A stretch of 64,000 nt of DNA from HXMU1420-13 sp965228545 (GTDB lineage: Bacteria; Bacteroidota; Rhodothermia; Balneolales; Balneolaceae): positions 62,001 through 126,000 of the forward strand of contig OZ245822.1 in assembly GCA_965228545.1 (NCBI GenBank), in the 5' to 3' direction. Numbering within the stretch: position 1 is the stretch's first letter; every line of letters begins with the position of its first letter. Below are positions 53,601 through 63,049 of this stretch, in pieces. The position numbers and the translations under genes are program-made. The notes beneath the pieces are model-generated. The model saw nothing but the letters and a program-made list of their open reading frames with translations, was not told the DNA's origin and did not search any database.

Positions 53601-53714
53601 GTAGAGATAAATACACTTGTATTATTTGGGGTCACTTATAACATAAAGTTAAAGTAGGAGCCATTTTTTTGACAAGCTGTGCATTACGAATCCATTTTAA
53701 ATGGTTGCATAAGT

Positions 53715-54059
53715 CTATATGGGTTCATTACCAATTTCTTCGTAGTTCCGAGCAAACTTTACCATTTCTTTTATCAACGATTCTGCTTGTGATCCTTTTT
53801 TTGTAATTCGGTAACCCACTCTGGGTGGAACTTCGCCGTAATTCTTTCGGTGAACTAAGCCTGATATTGCTAAAGTCTTCAATTCTTGTATCAGCATTTT
53901 TTCGCTGATGTCTGGAATCAGTTCTTTCAACTCGAACAATCTAAGCTCCGAGTTCATGATAAGTTGCTGCATAATAATAAGTTTCCATTTGCCACCAATT
54001 AGTTCCAGAGTAGTTCTAATAGGGCAACGAGCAGTGACGAATATTTTTTCTTTTTCCAT
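53715..54059 (-). CDS. HxlR-family transcriptional regulator
   Basis: 114 residues: CPIRTTLELIGGKWKLIIMQQLI is the HxlR core, and YRITKKGSQAESLI the wing/C-terminal helix. It keeps a single Cys at the CPI position (C12), the usual redox-sensing residue in YodB-type members. Divergent from the NAD(P)-binding protein gene with 87 bp between the starts, the typical arrangement for an HxlR regulator and its oxidoreductase target. Confidence 0.92.
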   Translation of the reverse strand: MEKEKIFVTARCPIRTTLELIGGKWKLIIMQQLIMNSELRLFELKELIPDISEKMLIQELKTLAISGLVHRKNYGEVPPRVGYRITKKGSQAESLIKEMVKFARNYEEIGNEPI

Positions 54060-54146
54060 ACTTACAAAAAGGTTAGTACAGCTAGTATAGTGAGTGTAAT
54101 TATAAAGAATTATCTTTTGAAAAAATTACAACTTTAGTCATTCATC

Positions 54147-54782
54147 ATGAAAAGAATTGCCCTATTTGGAGCTACAGGACAAACCGGAATGCACGTGCTA
54201 AATCTAGCCATTAAGCAAGGTTATCAAATTAAGGCTTTGGTTAGAAACCCGGAAAAATTAGAATTCAAACACGAATTTTTAGATGTAATACAAGGTGATG
54301 TATTAAACATCACTGATGTTGAACAAACAATTAATGGTTGTGATATAGTGATAAGTGTATTTGGGCATGTAAAAGGCTCGCCCGAATGGTTACAAAAAGA
54401 AGGTACTGTTAACATAGTTTCGGCAATGAAGAAATATGGTCTGGAAAAGATTATTTCGTTATCGGGCGGAGGGTTACCATTTCCCGAAAAAGATGCACCC
54501 AAATTTGTGGACAAGTTGATTCGGTTTATCATGAAATTGGCTGTGCCTAAAATTTTGAACGATGCAATAGCCCATCACAAAGTTCTAGAGCAAAGTGGCC
54601 TAAAATGGATGATAGTTCGAGGGCCTCGATTAACGAACGAACCGGCTAAGGATGATTATAAAGTGAGTTGGGTAGGTGTTAATTCTGGAACTTCTTTAGG
54701 AAGGGAAGATCTTGCTGATTTTATTTTAAAGCAGGTAGAATCCGATGAGTATTTATATCAAATGCCGTTTTTGAGCTATTAA
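54147..54782 (+). CDS. NAD(P)-binding atypical short-chain dehydrogenase (NmrA-like)
   Basis: 211 residues with an N-terminal Rossmann motif FGATGQTGMHVLNLA, then ALVRNPEKL and VIQGDVLN (cofactor side), and ISLSGGGLP in place of a conventional Ser-Tyr-Lys site. It belongs to the NAD(P)H-binding/biliverdin-reductase-like group, in which many members respond to redox state. Divergent from the HxlR regulator, which probably controls it. Confidence 0.85.
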   Translation: MKRIALFGATGQTGMHVLNLAIKQGYQIKALVRNPEKLEFKHEFLDVIQGDVLNITDVEQTINGCDIVISVFGHVKGSPEWLQKEGTVNIVSAMKKYGLEKIISLSGGGLPFPEKDAPKFVDKLIRFIMKLAVPKILNDAIAHHKVLEQSGLKWMIVRGPRLTNEPAKDDYKVSWVGVNSGTSLGREDLADFILKQVESDEYLYQMPFLSY

Positions 54783-54846
54783 AAGAAAAGAAAGCTCTTT
54801 TTCGGAATCTACTACAATGAAAGCGAGAAGATTAGGATGAGGCTCA

Positions 54847-56328
54847 TCACTTAAGAATCTTCATCAATTCTTTGCGCTTTACTTTACCGGTGGCTGTTTT
54901 TGGAAGATGATCAACTACTCGGAGCTCTTTGGGTAATTTAAAATCGGCAATTTTACCTTTTAACTTAGATTTGAGGAATTCGAGGTCAGGATGCATTCCG
55001 TTGGCAAGTGTAACAACGGCAACTACTTTTTGTCCCCACTCATCATCATCAACACCAATTACAGCTGCTTCTTTGATCTCGTTTAAGCCTTCGATGGCTT
55101 GTTCTACTTCAAAAGGATTGATGTTTTCACCACCGGATACAATCAAGTCGGTTCTGCGGGTCTCTATGAACAAATGTCCGTTCCCATTCAAATGGCCATA
55201 ATCACCGGTACAGAACCAGCCTTTTTCATCAAAATGGTGATCATTTGATTGATTGTAATAACCGTCAAATACTTGGGGGCCTCGTAGCCAGATTAGCCCG
55301 GATTCGTTCATTGGTTGGCGTTTGCCTAGTTGATCCCGGATTTCAAGATTATTTGCAGAAAAGATTTTTCCAACGCTTTTTATCGGTATATATGTACCGG
55401 AAGGATGTAGCATAGGATTGGCGACAATTTGAGCACATGTTTCGGTCATTCCGTAGCTAGATATCATCGGAATACCGCGTTCAACCGCTTTACGCAACAA
55501 AGATTCGTTGGAAGGCCCTCCTCCAAGCAATACTGCTTTAAAACCGGGATGTGTTCGGAAAAAAGGATCCTCCAATAAACGTTTAAGCATGGTTGGTACC
55601 AAAGAAGCAGCTTGGAAACGAGTATTTTCAGATAAGAACTCTTTGATCATTTCTTCGTGAAATATATCCAATCGATATACTCCAGTACCATAGATTAAAG
55701 ATCGAAGAATGATTGATATACCTCCAATATGATTGAGTGGCAAGCATAGTAACCAGAAATGATTCGGATCGGGACGAAGGTTACGGGCCGATGATTTTGC
55801 CGCTGAAATCATTTGCCTACGCTTTAGTGGAACAATCTTAGGTTTGCCTGATGTTCCGGAAGTGAAAAAATACCCAAAACATTCTTCCTTGTCGATTTTT
55901 GCGGGATTTGGGAGTTCAGTATTTCGGCTATCAAACGTAAAAGCGTTGATAAAATAGTTCTCATCCATGTGGATGACATCATCTCCAAATAATCGACCTC
56001 GGTTTTTCGAATCACAAAATATCAAACTAGGGCTAAGAGCTGTAATCTGTTCTTCAAGTTCAGCCTGAGGTAGTTTTGGATCAAGAGGAATAAATGGAAC
56101 ACCGAGTTGCCAGCAAGCGGCAATAGAGAGAACAAGCATGTCGCTTGATTCGGACAAAAAAGCGACCGGCCATTTTAAAGAATCCGATTTCTGTATTAAT
56201 ATACCCTGAAAATAAGCAGTGAATTTTTCCAGATCACCATAGGTATACATGCCATCTTTCGACGCCAGAAAAACGTAATCTGGAGTAGTTTTTTTAAATT
56301 CGAATATGTGTAGTCTCGATTTAAACAC
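54847..56328 (-). CDS. menE: o-Succinylbenzoate-CoA ligase
   Basis: About 493 residues of the ANL superfamily, activating o-succinylbenzoate in menaquinone synthesis. The P-loop FFTSGTSGKPKIVPL, SSYGMTETCAQIV, GWFCTGDYGHL and RRTDLIVSGGENINP are in order, with K in TATGKVKRKEL near the end (catalytic A10 lysine). The start is uncertain: a Met 28 codons upstream would overlap menC by 83 bp, whereas GTG 56328 begins 1 nt after the menC stop and fits the family length. Third gene of the menA-menC-menE operon. Confidence 0.9.
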   Translation of the reverse strand: MFKSRLHIFEFKKTTPDYVFLASKDGMYTYGDLEKFTAYFQGILIQKSDSLKWPVAFLSESSDMLVLSIAACWQLGVPFIPLDPKLPQAELEEQITALSPSLIFCDSKNRGRLFGDDVIHMDENYFINAFTFDSRNTELPNPAKIDKEECFGYFFTSGTSGKPKIVPLKRRQMISAAKSSARNLRPDPNHFWLLCLPLNHIGGISIILRSLIYGTGVYRLDIFHEEMIKEFLSENTRFQAASLVPTMLKRLLEDPFFRTHPGFKAVLLGGGPSNESLLRKAVERGIPMISSYGMTETCAQIVANPMLHPSGTYIPIKSVGKIFSANNLEIRDQLGKRQPMNESGLIWLRGPQVFDGYYNQSNDHHFDEKGWFCTGDYGHLNGNGHLFIETRRTDLIVSGGENINPFEVEQAIEGLNEIKEAAVIGVDDDEWGQKVVAVVTLANGMHPDLEFLKSKLKGKIADFKLPKELRVVDHLPKTATGKVKRKELMKILK

Positions 56329-56329
56329 G

Positions 56330-57400
56330 TCAGACAATTTTTTTGAAATAGGAAAAATCGAAAGATTGAGAAATCCCCGCACCCATAGGCAATAGGTATG
56401 TACCTGATACAATCTCGTTGGGCATAGTACCGGGTTCGTTTAGGAACTTTCCGGTTGCTAAGCCATGAGCATGATTTACAGAACCCAGACCCGATGCCAA
56501 AACGGCGGTTATTGTCCTTCCAATAATACTATCAAACGCTGTTGTTAAAACAACGTGTATGGAATGAGTGTTGGCCCATTCTTTTGTTACGATTAAATCT
56601 CCAATACGACCGAATAATGAAGGTTTTAATATCAACAGATTACAAGCATTTTCGCGGATTAATATTTTTGCATCTTGGAGCGAACGAACGGCCTCATCTG
56701 CTGCTATAGCGATAATCTGTGTTGCCGTAACTTTTTTCATTCCTTCCATATCGTGTTGATTCACCGGTTGCTCGCAATACTCAATATTGAACTTCGAAAA
56801 ATCAGTAAGCTTTTCAATAGCTTCATCGGGATTCCATGCTTGGTTAGCATCTATTCGAATATTGATTTCCTGGAATCTCGCTCTTAACCGTTGTACTAAC
56901 TCAATCTCTCTTTTATGATCAGCCCCAACTTTTACTTTAAAAGTTTGGAAGCCTTTATTATAAAGGTTATCGGCTGTTGAGAGCGCCACCTCAAGGTCTT
57001 GCATTCCTAAAGTTGCATTTACTTTTGGTGCCATATAGAGGGTTCCAAACAAATGTTCAGCCAAAGTAACCCCTGCTTTTTTAGCAAGATAGTCAGCCTG
57101 AAGGGTATCCAATCCAAATGAAAGAGATGGAATTTTATGAATACTATGTAACACCGAAAGCAACTGTCCACTTTCGTTATTTCGAAATGCGTTTTCAAGC
57201 TCACGTTGATTTTGTAATAGTACACTCAATATTTTTTCCAATGATTCGCTTGAAAACCCGGGCAGGGGCGCTACTTCTCCAAAAGCAGTTACCTCTCCAT
57301 CCGTAAAAGAAAGAATAAGCCCCTTACGGGTTTCAAAGCGTTTACCGGCGAGTTGAAATGGAGAAGAAAACGGAATTTTATAGGCGTGTACAGAAAACAT
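56330..57400 (-). CDS. menC: o-Succinylbenzoate synthase
   Basis: A 356-residue enolase-superfamily dehydratase making o-succinylbenzoate from SHCHC. Catalytic residues visible by motif: K155-V-K157 in FKVKVG, metal ligands D184, E210 and D235, and the second lysine K259 in LLILKPS. Position between menA and menE supports menC over other superfamily members. ATG overlaps the menA stop by one base (TAATG). Confidence 0.92.
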   Translation of the reverse strand: MFSVHAYKIPFSSPFQLAGKRFETRKGLILSFTDGEVTAFGEVAPLPGFSSESLEKILSVLLQNQRELENAFRNNESGQLLSVLHSIHKIPSLSFGLDTLQADYLAKKAGVTLAEHLFGTLYMAPKVNATLGMQDLEVALSTADNLYNKGFQTFKVKVGADHKREIELVQRLRARFQEINIRIDANQAWNPDEAIEKLTDFSKFNIEYCEQPVNQHDMEGMKKVTATQIIAIAADEAVRSLQDAKILIRENACNLLILKPSLFGRIGDLIVTKEWANTHSIHVVLTTAFDSIIGRTITAVLASGLGSVNHAHGLATGKFLNEPGTMPNEIVSGTYLLPMGAGISQSFDFSYFKKIV

Positions 57401-58296
57401 TAACTAAGTATTACCCCCATCGAAAAAAGGATGCCATATATAGCCATTAATTGAGCTGTTTGTTCCAACACTTTATTCAAATTTGGCTTGTGTGTTTCAA
57501 GCCAAACTTTGCGTAGATGTAGGAGTGCTAAAGGAAGTGATAGGAAGGGTAAGTAGATCCAAGTATCGTAGCCCAATTGAACATGAAAATGTGGTGGTAT
57601 TGCAAAAGCGAGGGTAAGCATTAGAGTGTATTCACACTTTAAAGCGGTATCCCCAAATAAGACACCGAGTGTACGTTTGCCAACTTTAGCGTCTTGTACT
57701 ACATCACGTAAATTATTAATTACAAGAATGTTGGTGCAAAGTGCACCTACAGCTAGTGATGCCCAAAACGTAGCTTCCGACCATTCGAGAGCATTCACGT
57801 AATACGTCGTCATTACCGCAACTATTCCGAAAAAAAGGAATACAAAAACGTCGCCTAATCCATTATATCCCAAAGGAAAAGGCCCACCAGTATACATTAT
57901 GCCAAAAATGAGTGATAAAATTCCAATAATGAGTACAGTCCATCCTCCAATCCACACTAAGTAAAGACCGGAAAAGAAGGCGATTACCATTACTAAAACA
58001 GTTGCTCTTAGCATCGTTTTTGGAGCGATTAATCCGGCAGCAGTAGCTCGTTCAAAGCCTATACGTTCTTCAGTATCCGCACCTTTAACAAAATCGAAAT
58101 AGTCGTTCGCAAAGTTTGTACCTATTTGAATCAAAAATGCACACCAAAGTGCAACTAGTGTTGCTGCGGCATTTAGAGCATCATCTTGAAATGCGATAGC
58201 AGCGCCTACCAAAACCGGAGTAAATGCTGCAGCCAAGGTTTTGGGGCGAGCAGCTTGAACCCAGATTGTAAAAATGGATGAAGTGTTTGAAGTCAA
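57400..58296 (-). CDS. menA: 1,4-Dihydroxy-2-naphthoate polyprenyltransferase
   Basis: A 298-residue UbiA-family membrane prenyltransferase that attaches the isoprenoid tail in menaquinone synthesis. The first Asp-rich site is NFANDYFDFVKGAD, the second region NNLRDVVQDAKVGKRTLG; eight or so helices. First gene of a tightly packed menA-menC-menE operon; the 272-bp region before it is shared with divergent glnA. Presence indicates a menaquinone-based respiratory chain. Confidence 0.94.
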   Translation of the reverse strand: MTSNTSSIFTIWVQAARPKTLAAAFTPVLVGAAIAFQDDALNAAATLVALWCAFLIQIGTNFANDYFDFVKGADTEERIGFERATAAGLIAPKTMLRATVLVMVIAFFSGLYLVWIGGWTVLIIGILSLIFGIMYTGGPFPLGYNGLGDVFVFLFFGIVAVMTTYYVNALEWSEATFWASLAVGALCTNILVINNLRDVVQDAKVGKRTLGVLFGDTALKCEYTLMLTLAFAIPPHFHVQLGYDTWIYLPFLSLPLALLHLRKVWLETHKPNLNKVLEQTAQLMAIYGILFSMGVILS

Positions 58297-58437
58297 TTAA
58301 GATGCGTTTATATGTGAATAAGTTGCCGAAAAGATAGAAAGCTTAACCTAGTAGTTAAACCGAATTATTCGTTAAAAAATGCCCAATATGACAGGTGAAA
58401 GGGGAGAGAAATATTAGAATTTGAAAAAACATTTTAA

Positions 58438-58455
58438 GTGAAAGCGCTTTTATAC
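58438..58455. promoter_or_regulatory. LacI-operator-like palindrome upstream of glnA
   Basis: GTGAAAGCGCTTTTATAC, with the near-symmetric core AAAGCGCTTT centred on CG. The same core is found twice upstream of amt and once upstream of the threonine synthase. It lies ~115 bp before the glnA start and ~140 bp from the divergent menA start, so it may act as an activator-type or repressor site. Confidence 0.5.
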
Positions 58456-58495
58456 CATTGTTTTTAACATGTGGAAAACTTATCGGTTAATTTAG

Positions 58496-58527
58496 TTGAG
58501 TGTTTTAAAAAAAGAACATTATATTTG
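58496..58527 (+). promoter_or_regulatory. glnA promoter candidate
   Basis: TTG (58496-58498), 21-bp spacer, TATATTTG (58520-58527), an exact TAnnTTTG -7 element, ending 41 bp before the glnA ATG. Together with the palindrome ~70 bp upstream of it, it explains most of the 58297-58568 intergenic region. Confidence 0.5.
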
Positions 58528-58568
58528 TTTTGATTTTTTAACGAATCTCATAAAAAAATAAAGTTCAC

Positions 58569-59582
58569 ATGGCGTTCGCAAAACTCGAATACATTTGGTT
58601 GGATGGTTATAAACCCACTCAATCGCTAAGAAGTAAAACAAAAATTGTGCATGATTTCAGCGGAAAGTTGGAAGATTGCCCCGAATGGTCGTTTGATGGG
58701 AGCTCTACCCAGCAAGCTGAAGGAGGAAACTCCGACTGTTTATTAAATCCGGTTGCTATCTACAAAGACCCGGAAGTACGAAATGGTTATTTGGTAATGA
58801 CAGAGGTATTAAATGCAGATGGTACTCCAAATGAATCGAATGGCCGTGCCACGATTGATGATGAAGATGAAGACTTTTGGTTTGGATTCGAGCAAGAATA
58901 TTTCTTGATGGATCTGGATACAAATTTACCTTTAGGTTTCCCTGTAAATGGCTATCCCCGACCTCAAGGCCCATATTATTGTGGTGTTGGCGGCCAAAAT
59001 GCTTTCGGGCGTGCATTTAAGGATGAGCATCTTGATATCTGCTTGGATGCAGGTTTAAATGTAGAAGGAACTAATGGCGAAGTTGCTGCCGGGCAATGGG
59101 AATGGCAAATTTTTGCCAAAGGAGCAAAATCAGCAGGCGACCAAATCTGGGTTGCACGATTTTTGATGGAAAGATTATCTGAGAAATATGGTCTTTACAT
59201 CGAGTATCACCCAAAACCACTAGGCAAAACAGATTGGAATGGTTCCGGGATGCATGCAAATTTCTCGAACGAGTACATCCGTACTGCGGGTTCTAGAGAA
59301 AAAATTGAAAAAGTATGCGAAGCTTTCCGAAGTGTGGTGGATGAACACATTGCGGTTTATGGCGCGGATAACGATCAACGTTTAACCGGTGACCACGAAA
59401 CTGCCGCTATCGATCAATTCTCTTATGGAGTGTCTGATCGTGGCGCTTCTATCCGTATTCCGGTGTATACTGCAACGCACGGGTGGAGTGGATATCTGGA
59501 AGATCGCAGACCAGCATCTAATGCAGACCCATATAAAGTTGCTGCTCGGATAATTAAAACAGTAAAAACTGTTACCGAATAA
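58569..59582 (+). CDS. glnA: Glutamine synthetase, GSII (eukaryotic) type
   Basis: A 337-residue ATP-dependent enzyme joining ammonium and glutamate. The short length and motifs identify GSII: WSFDGSSTQQAEGGNSDC near the N-terminus, FGFEQEYFLMD (metal Glu), WNGSGMHANFSN, RLTGDHETA, RGASIRIP and YLEDRRPASNADPY. It lacks the adenylylation tyrosine loop of GSI. In the cell it would assimilate ammonium brought in by Amt. Monocistronic, with its own promoter candidate and a strong terminator. Confidence 0.95.
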   Translation: MAFAKLEYIWLDGYKPTQSLRSKTKIVHDFSGKLEDCPEWSFDGSSTQQAEGGNSDCLLNPVAIYKDPEVRNGYLVMTEVLNADGTPNESNGRATIDDEDEDFWFGFEQEYFLMDLDTNLPLGFPVNGYPRPQGPYYCGVGGQNAFGRAFKDEHLDICLDAGLNVEGTNGEVAAGQWEWQIFAKGAKSAGDQIWVARFLMERLSEKYGLYIEYHPKPLGKTDWNGSGMHANFSNEYIRTAGSREKIEKVCEAFRSVVDEHIAVYGADNDQRLTGDHETAAIDQFSYGVSDRGASIRIPVYTATHGWSGYLEDRRPASNADPYKVAARIIKTVKTVTE

Positions 59583-59609
59583 AATAATCGCTCACTTATC
59601 GAAGTTATT

Positions 59610-59645
59610 AGCCCGTCTTCTGTTTTAGAAGACGGGCTTTTTTGT
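59610..59645 (+). terminator. glnA terminator
   Basis: Arms AGCCCGTCTTCT (59610-59621) and AGAAGACGGGCT (59627-59638), a perfect 12-bp stem with a 5-nt loop, followed by six T. Confidence 0.92.
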
Positions 59646-59702
59646 AACATTTTTACAAAGGAGAATTCTTTTAATAACCGATTAATAACTAATAAGACAA
59701 TC

Positions 59703-60956
59703 ATGAAAACAGCAAAGTTTGGGGTAACCTGTATTTTCATTGGGCTACTGTTTACTATAAATGTAGGCGCTCAAGAGAGAGTAAAAAGCAAACGCGGTAC
59801 TCAAAAAGTTATAGAGAAACTGAGTAACACTCCATTAAGTTCAATGTTGAAGCAAAAGGGTAATATAGATCGAGGTATCAGTAGTTTTACTGTTGAATTT
59901 TATTCTAATAACGAATGGGAGGTTTTTGAACGCCACGATCTGAGCTACAATGAAGATCGAACAGAGATTACAAACGAAAGCTACTTTAAAACTGGTGAAA
60001 CGTATATCAAAGTTTCGGAGAGCACGATTAAGCTAAATAGCAATTACCTATTAACCGAGTTTGTAGAAGAATCTGTTGATGGTGGGTACAAATATGAGCA
60101 GAAGTTCTATTACAATAACGATTTTTCGATGTTAGATTCTGTGGTAATTATAGAAAACGACGGAGAGGATTTCTTTTATGATCGTGTAGAATTCGTTCCT
60201 CATACCACTGATAGTATCGAAATTATTAACTATTACAATTATCCAAGCGAAGGCGAAACAGGTGTAATTACAGGCGATTATGCACTACTAAAAGATGGGG
60301 ATTACGTTGAGCATTATATATACGCTGATTTCATCGATCGGTATACCTATTACGACATCACCATTGTTCAATTATTGCAATTCGCATTTAGCGATTTCCA
60401 ATTTTTCGATTTATATAATGATGAGTATTATTTCGCAACAGAAGAATGGATACCGTATAGAAGAACAAGTAGGTTTAAAAACGGTAATCAAGTAGTGGAA
60501 CTTCTAACCGAAGGCTGGTACGGTACCCAGTGGCTGGATGAAGAACGCTATCTTTTCGAATATATAGATGGAGAAATTTCTTCAAGAATCTATGAATACG
60601 CCAGTGGGAACTCATTTGAGCCGGAATCGCGTAGGGTGTACTCTTACGAAAATTCAACTTCGTCAGAACTTAAAAATGATCAACCCAAATCACTGAGTCT
60701 TTCTCAAAATTACCCAAATCCGTTCAATCCAAGTACGTCTATCTCATTTGATGTACACCAAACAGGGCGCACAAAGCTTGCAGTTTATGATATGCTAGGG
60801 CGCAAAGTAACAGATCTTGTAAACGAAATTAAATCAGCTGGTTCGTATCAGGTTAGCTTTTCGGCTGCAGGGTTATCAAGTGGATTATACTATTATGTAC
60901 TCGAACAACCGGAACTAGGCACCCGTTTGACCAGATCGATGACGTTGATTAAATAG
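59703..60956 (+). CDS. Secreted protein with type IX sorting domain, unknown function
   Basis: 417 residues: signal peptide (to about 24, NVGAQ), a ~300-residue region rich in Tyr, Glu and Asp with repeating beta strands (YSNNEWEVFERHDLSYN, YYNNDFSMLDSV, RYLFEYIDGEI), which looks like a YD/WG-like beta repeat fold but is not one I can name, and a C-terminal Por sorting domain from ~330 (QNYPNPFNPSTSISF... to RSMTLIK). Exported by Sec and then the type IX system. The sorting domain is the same type as in the DUF1501 protein at 29653. Confidence 0.8.
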   Translation: MKTAKFGVTCIFIGLLFTINVGAQERVKSKRGTQKVIEKLSNTPLSSMLKQKGNIDRGISSFTVEFYSNNEWEVFERHDLSYNEDRTEITNESYFKTGETYIKVSESTIKLNSNYLLTEFVEESVDGGYKYEQKFYYNNDFSMLDSVVIIENDGEDFFYDRVEFVPHTTDSIEIINYYNYPSEGETGVITGDYALLKDGDYVEHYIYADFIDRYTYYDITIVQLLQFAFSDFQFFDLYNDEYYFATEEWIPYRRTSRFKNGNQVVELLTEGWYGTQWLDEERYLFEYIDGEISSRIYEYASGNSFEPESRRVYSYENSTSSELKNDQPKSLSLSQNYPNPFNPSTSISFDVHQTGRTKLAVYDMLGRKVTDLVNEIKSAGSYQVSFSAAGLSSGLYYYVLEQPELGTRLTRSMTLIK

Positions 60957-60991
60957 GGAGTTTCGAGCTATAACTACATTAATGGTTAAAA

Positions 60992-61330
60992 ATGAAAGAA
61001 ATTTCGTGGCAAGATTTTGAAAAAGTAGAGTTGCGGGTTGGAACGATCATTGAAGCCAAAGATTTTCCAGAAGCCCGCAAACCTGCGTACAAGCTTTTGG
61101 TCGATTTTGGGGCTCCCATCGGAATAAAAAAATCCTCTGCCCAAGTCACTCATCATTACACAAAAGAGCAGCTCATAGGTAAACAAATTGTGGGAGTGGT
61201 TAATTTTCCTGAGAAACAAATTGGCCCTTTTAGATCGCAGTGTTTAGTTACAGGGTTCTACGACGAAAACGGCAATGTAATACTCGCTGTACCTGATAAA
61301 AAGATTACGAAAGGAAGTAAATTGCTTTGA
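60992..61330 (+). CDS. CsaA-like tRNA-binding protein
   Basis: 112 residues forming one EMAP/TRBD OB-fold domain: KVELRVGTIIEAKDFPEARKP, QVTHHYTKEQLIGKQIVGVVNFP and GFYDENGNVILAVP. CsaA proteins bind tRNA and have been linked to chaperone activity and protein export. Stand-alone domain, not part of a tRNA synthetase. The next gene starts 13 bp downstream. Confidence 0.92.
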   Translation: MKEISWQDFEKVELRVGTIIEAKDFPEARKPAYKLLVDFGAPIGIKKSSAQVTHHYTKEQLIGKQIVGVVNFPEKQIGPFRSQCLVTGFYDENGNVILAVPDKKITKGSKLL

Positions 61331-61343
61331 TAAAATACTTATT

Positions 61344-62438
61344 ATGCAAGAGTTAAAAAGTAAATTGCTTAAAATGAGATTTATTATTTGGCTTGTACCT
61401 TTGTTAGTTCTAGGATGCTCTAGTACCTCAATTTATAAGGTATCTGATCCAGGTACTTTGCTTCAGAATGATGAACTTTCCGAAATAGAAGTACAACAGT
61501 ACAATCACGCAATTAGAGAGTATGATGCCGGAAATTTTGATATTGCAAAACAACTATTCACACAATTGTTGTATTCAAATCCAAATTCTTCAGAGGTTAT
61601 TTACGAATTAGCCATGACCGAAAGTGCTCTTGGTAACTCTAAAGCTAGTTTAGAGTTGGTTAAGAAAGGGCAGTCTATCGACGCCCCAAATAGAACTCTG
61701 TTCTATCATATTCAAGGCATAGAGTTAGACAACGCCGGTTATCCGAAACGAGCAAAAAAAGCCTTTCAAAAAGCTATCGAACTAAATAATGATTTTCATT
61801 TGGCACATTACAGCCTTGCGATTACAACATTAAACCTAGGTGAAGTAGACGAAGCTATTTTAAGTCTTCAAAATTCAATAACTGCCAATTTTGGACATGC
61901 AAGTAGTCATTTATTGTTGGGCAGAATTTATCATGATCAGGGCAATCATGTACCCGCACTTCTTGCGTACACGTATTTTGTGCAAATCGAGCAGGATAGC
62001 CCCCGAACATTGCAAACGTACAATGCAATTCAGGCGATATTCAATCTTGCTTCAAAGAACGAAGAAACCGGTAGAGTTGAAGTATCGCTCAATTTATTTG
62101 GGGCCATGGAAAATGGTTTTGCAATGTACGAGTTGCTATTGATGGGGCACAGTGCCAAACGACATACCGAAGGAGAATTTGATTCAGAGATCGATTTCAT
62201 CTCAAAAGGATACGCGCTGGTACTAGAACAACTGGCTGATGAAGCAAACAAAGATCAGTTTGGTTCGTTCTTTGCGGAACAATACTTGCCGTATCTGGTG
62301 CAAGTTCATAATCATAATTATGTTGAACCGATGGTATATTTAACCTTTCAAAACTCAATACTGCCAGAAGTTACCCCTTGGATAGATAATAATTTAGAGA
62401 AGTGTAAAGAATTTTTAGCATGGCAACCGGATTTATAA
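61344..62438 (+). CDS. TPR-repeat lipoprotein
   Basis: 364 residues: lipoprotein signal ending LLVLGC (C25 counting from the first ATG; a second ATG ten codons on is possible), then helical TPR-like repeats from ~45 to ~220 (YNHAIREYDAGNFDIAKQLF, LAMTESALGNSKASLELV, YSLAITTLNLGEVDEAIL, LLLGRIYHDQGNHVPAL), and a helical C-terminal domain. A scaffold for protein-protein contacts at the outer or inner membrane; partner unknown. Confidence 0.83.
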   Translation: MQELKSKLLKMRFIIWLVPLLVLGCSSTSIYKVSDPGTLLQNDELSEIEVQQYNHAIREYDAGNFDIAKQLFTQLLYSNPNSSEVIYELAMTESALGNSKASLELVKKGQSIDAPNRTLFYHIQGIELDNAGYPKRAKKAFQKAIELNNDFHLAHYSLAITTLNLGEVDEAILSLQNSITANFGHASSHLLLGRIYHDQGNHVPALLAYTYFVQIEQDSPRTLQTYNAIQAIFNLASKNEETGRVEVSLNLFGAMENGFAMYELLLMGHSAKRHTEGEFDSEIDFISKGYALVLEQLADEANKDQFGSFFAEQYLPYLVQVHNHNYVEPMVYLTFQNSILPEVTPWIDNNLEKCKEFLAWQPDL

Positions 62439-62519
62439 TTCACTCCTGCAGAATGATTTGCACTATTTTATAGTTAGGAACAAACATCAGAATTCATCAA
62501 AAAAACAAAATTCATCAGA

Positions 62520-62999
62520 GTGCAATTGAAGTTGAAGTTGAAGTTGAAATTGTCTGCATTTATTTATGCAGTTTTTGGCATGTTTTGGTTATCACAGAGT
62601 GAAATTTTTGCTCAGGAACGTCCAGATTACATCACAGAGAAAACGGCCAGTTTTTCGTTAATTATTGAAGGTTTAGCGAACCCGACAGGGGAGATACGAA
62701 TTGCTATGTTTAATTCTCGAGATAGCTACACAAAAGAACCGGTTTACGCTGTAGTGCTTCCGGTGGATAGTACCGTTGTGGATTGGAAAGTGGATGAACT
62801 GCCATTTGGTGAGTATGCAATTGCTGTGTATCATGATAAAAATGCCAACGGTAAACTTGATACCAATCTTCTAGGGATTCCGAAAGAACGCTATGGCTTT
62901 TCAAATAATGCCCGCGGTAGATTTGGGCCGGCCTCTTGGATAGATTCTCATTTCTATTTTGATGCCGAACTTAGCTCGCATACTATTCTAATTAAATAA
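62520..62999 (+). CDS. DUF2141 domain protein
   Basis: 159 residues with a signal peptide whose N-region is encoded by tandem TTGAAG hexamers, giving alternating Lys-Leu (LKLKLKLKL) before the hydrophobic core and FAQ cleavage. The mature part matches DUF2141: LIIEGLANPTGEIRIAMFN, VYHDKNANGKLDTNLLGIP and ERYGFSNNARG. Function of the family is unknown. The start is a GTG; no SD is obvious. Confidence 0.82.
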   Translation: MQLKLKLKLKLSAFIYAVFGMFWLSQSEIFAQERPDYITEKTASFSLIIEGLANPTGEIRIAMFNSRDSYTKEPVYAVVLPVDSTVVDWKVDELPFGEYAIAVYHDKNANGKLDTNLLGIPKERYGFSNNARGRFGPASWIDSHFYFDAELSSHTILIK

Positions 63000-63049
63000 G
63001 CCGAAACTCAAGTAGCACATCTGCGTAGCTGAATCATCAAAACGATTTT

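Noticed and set aside
54060..54146. HxlR operator for the second regulator
   Set aside because: TACT and AGTA words occur (54057-54078) but without a palindrome of convincing length; not called.
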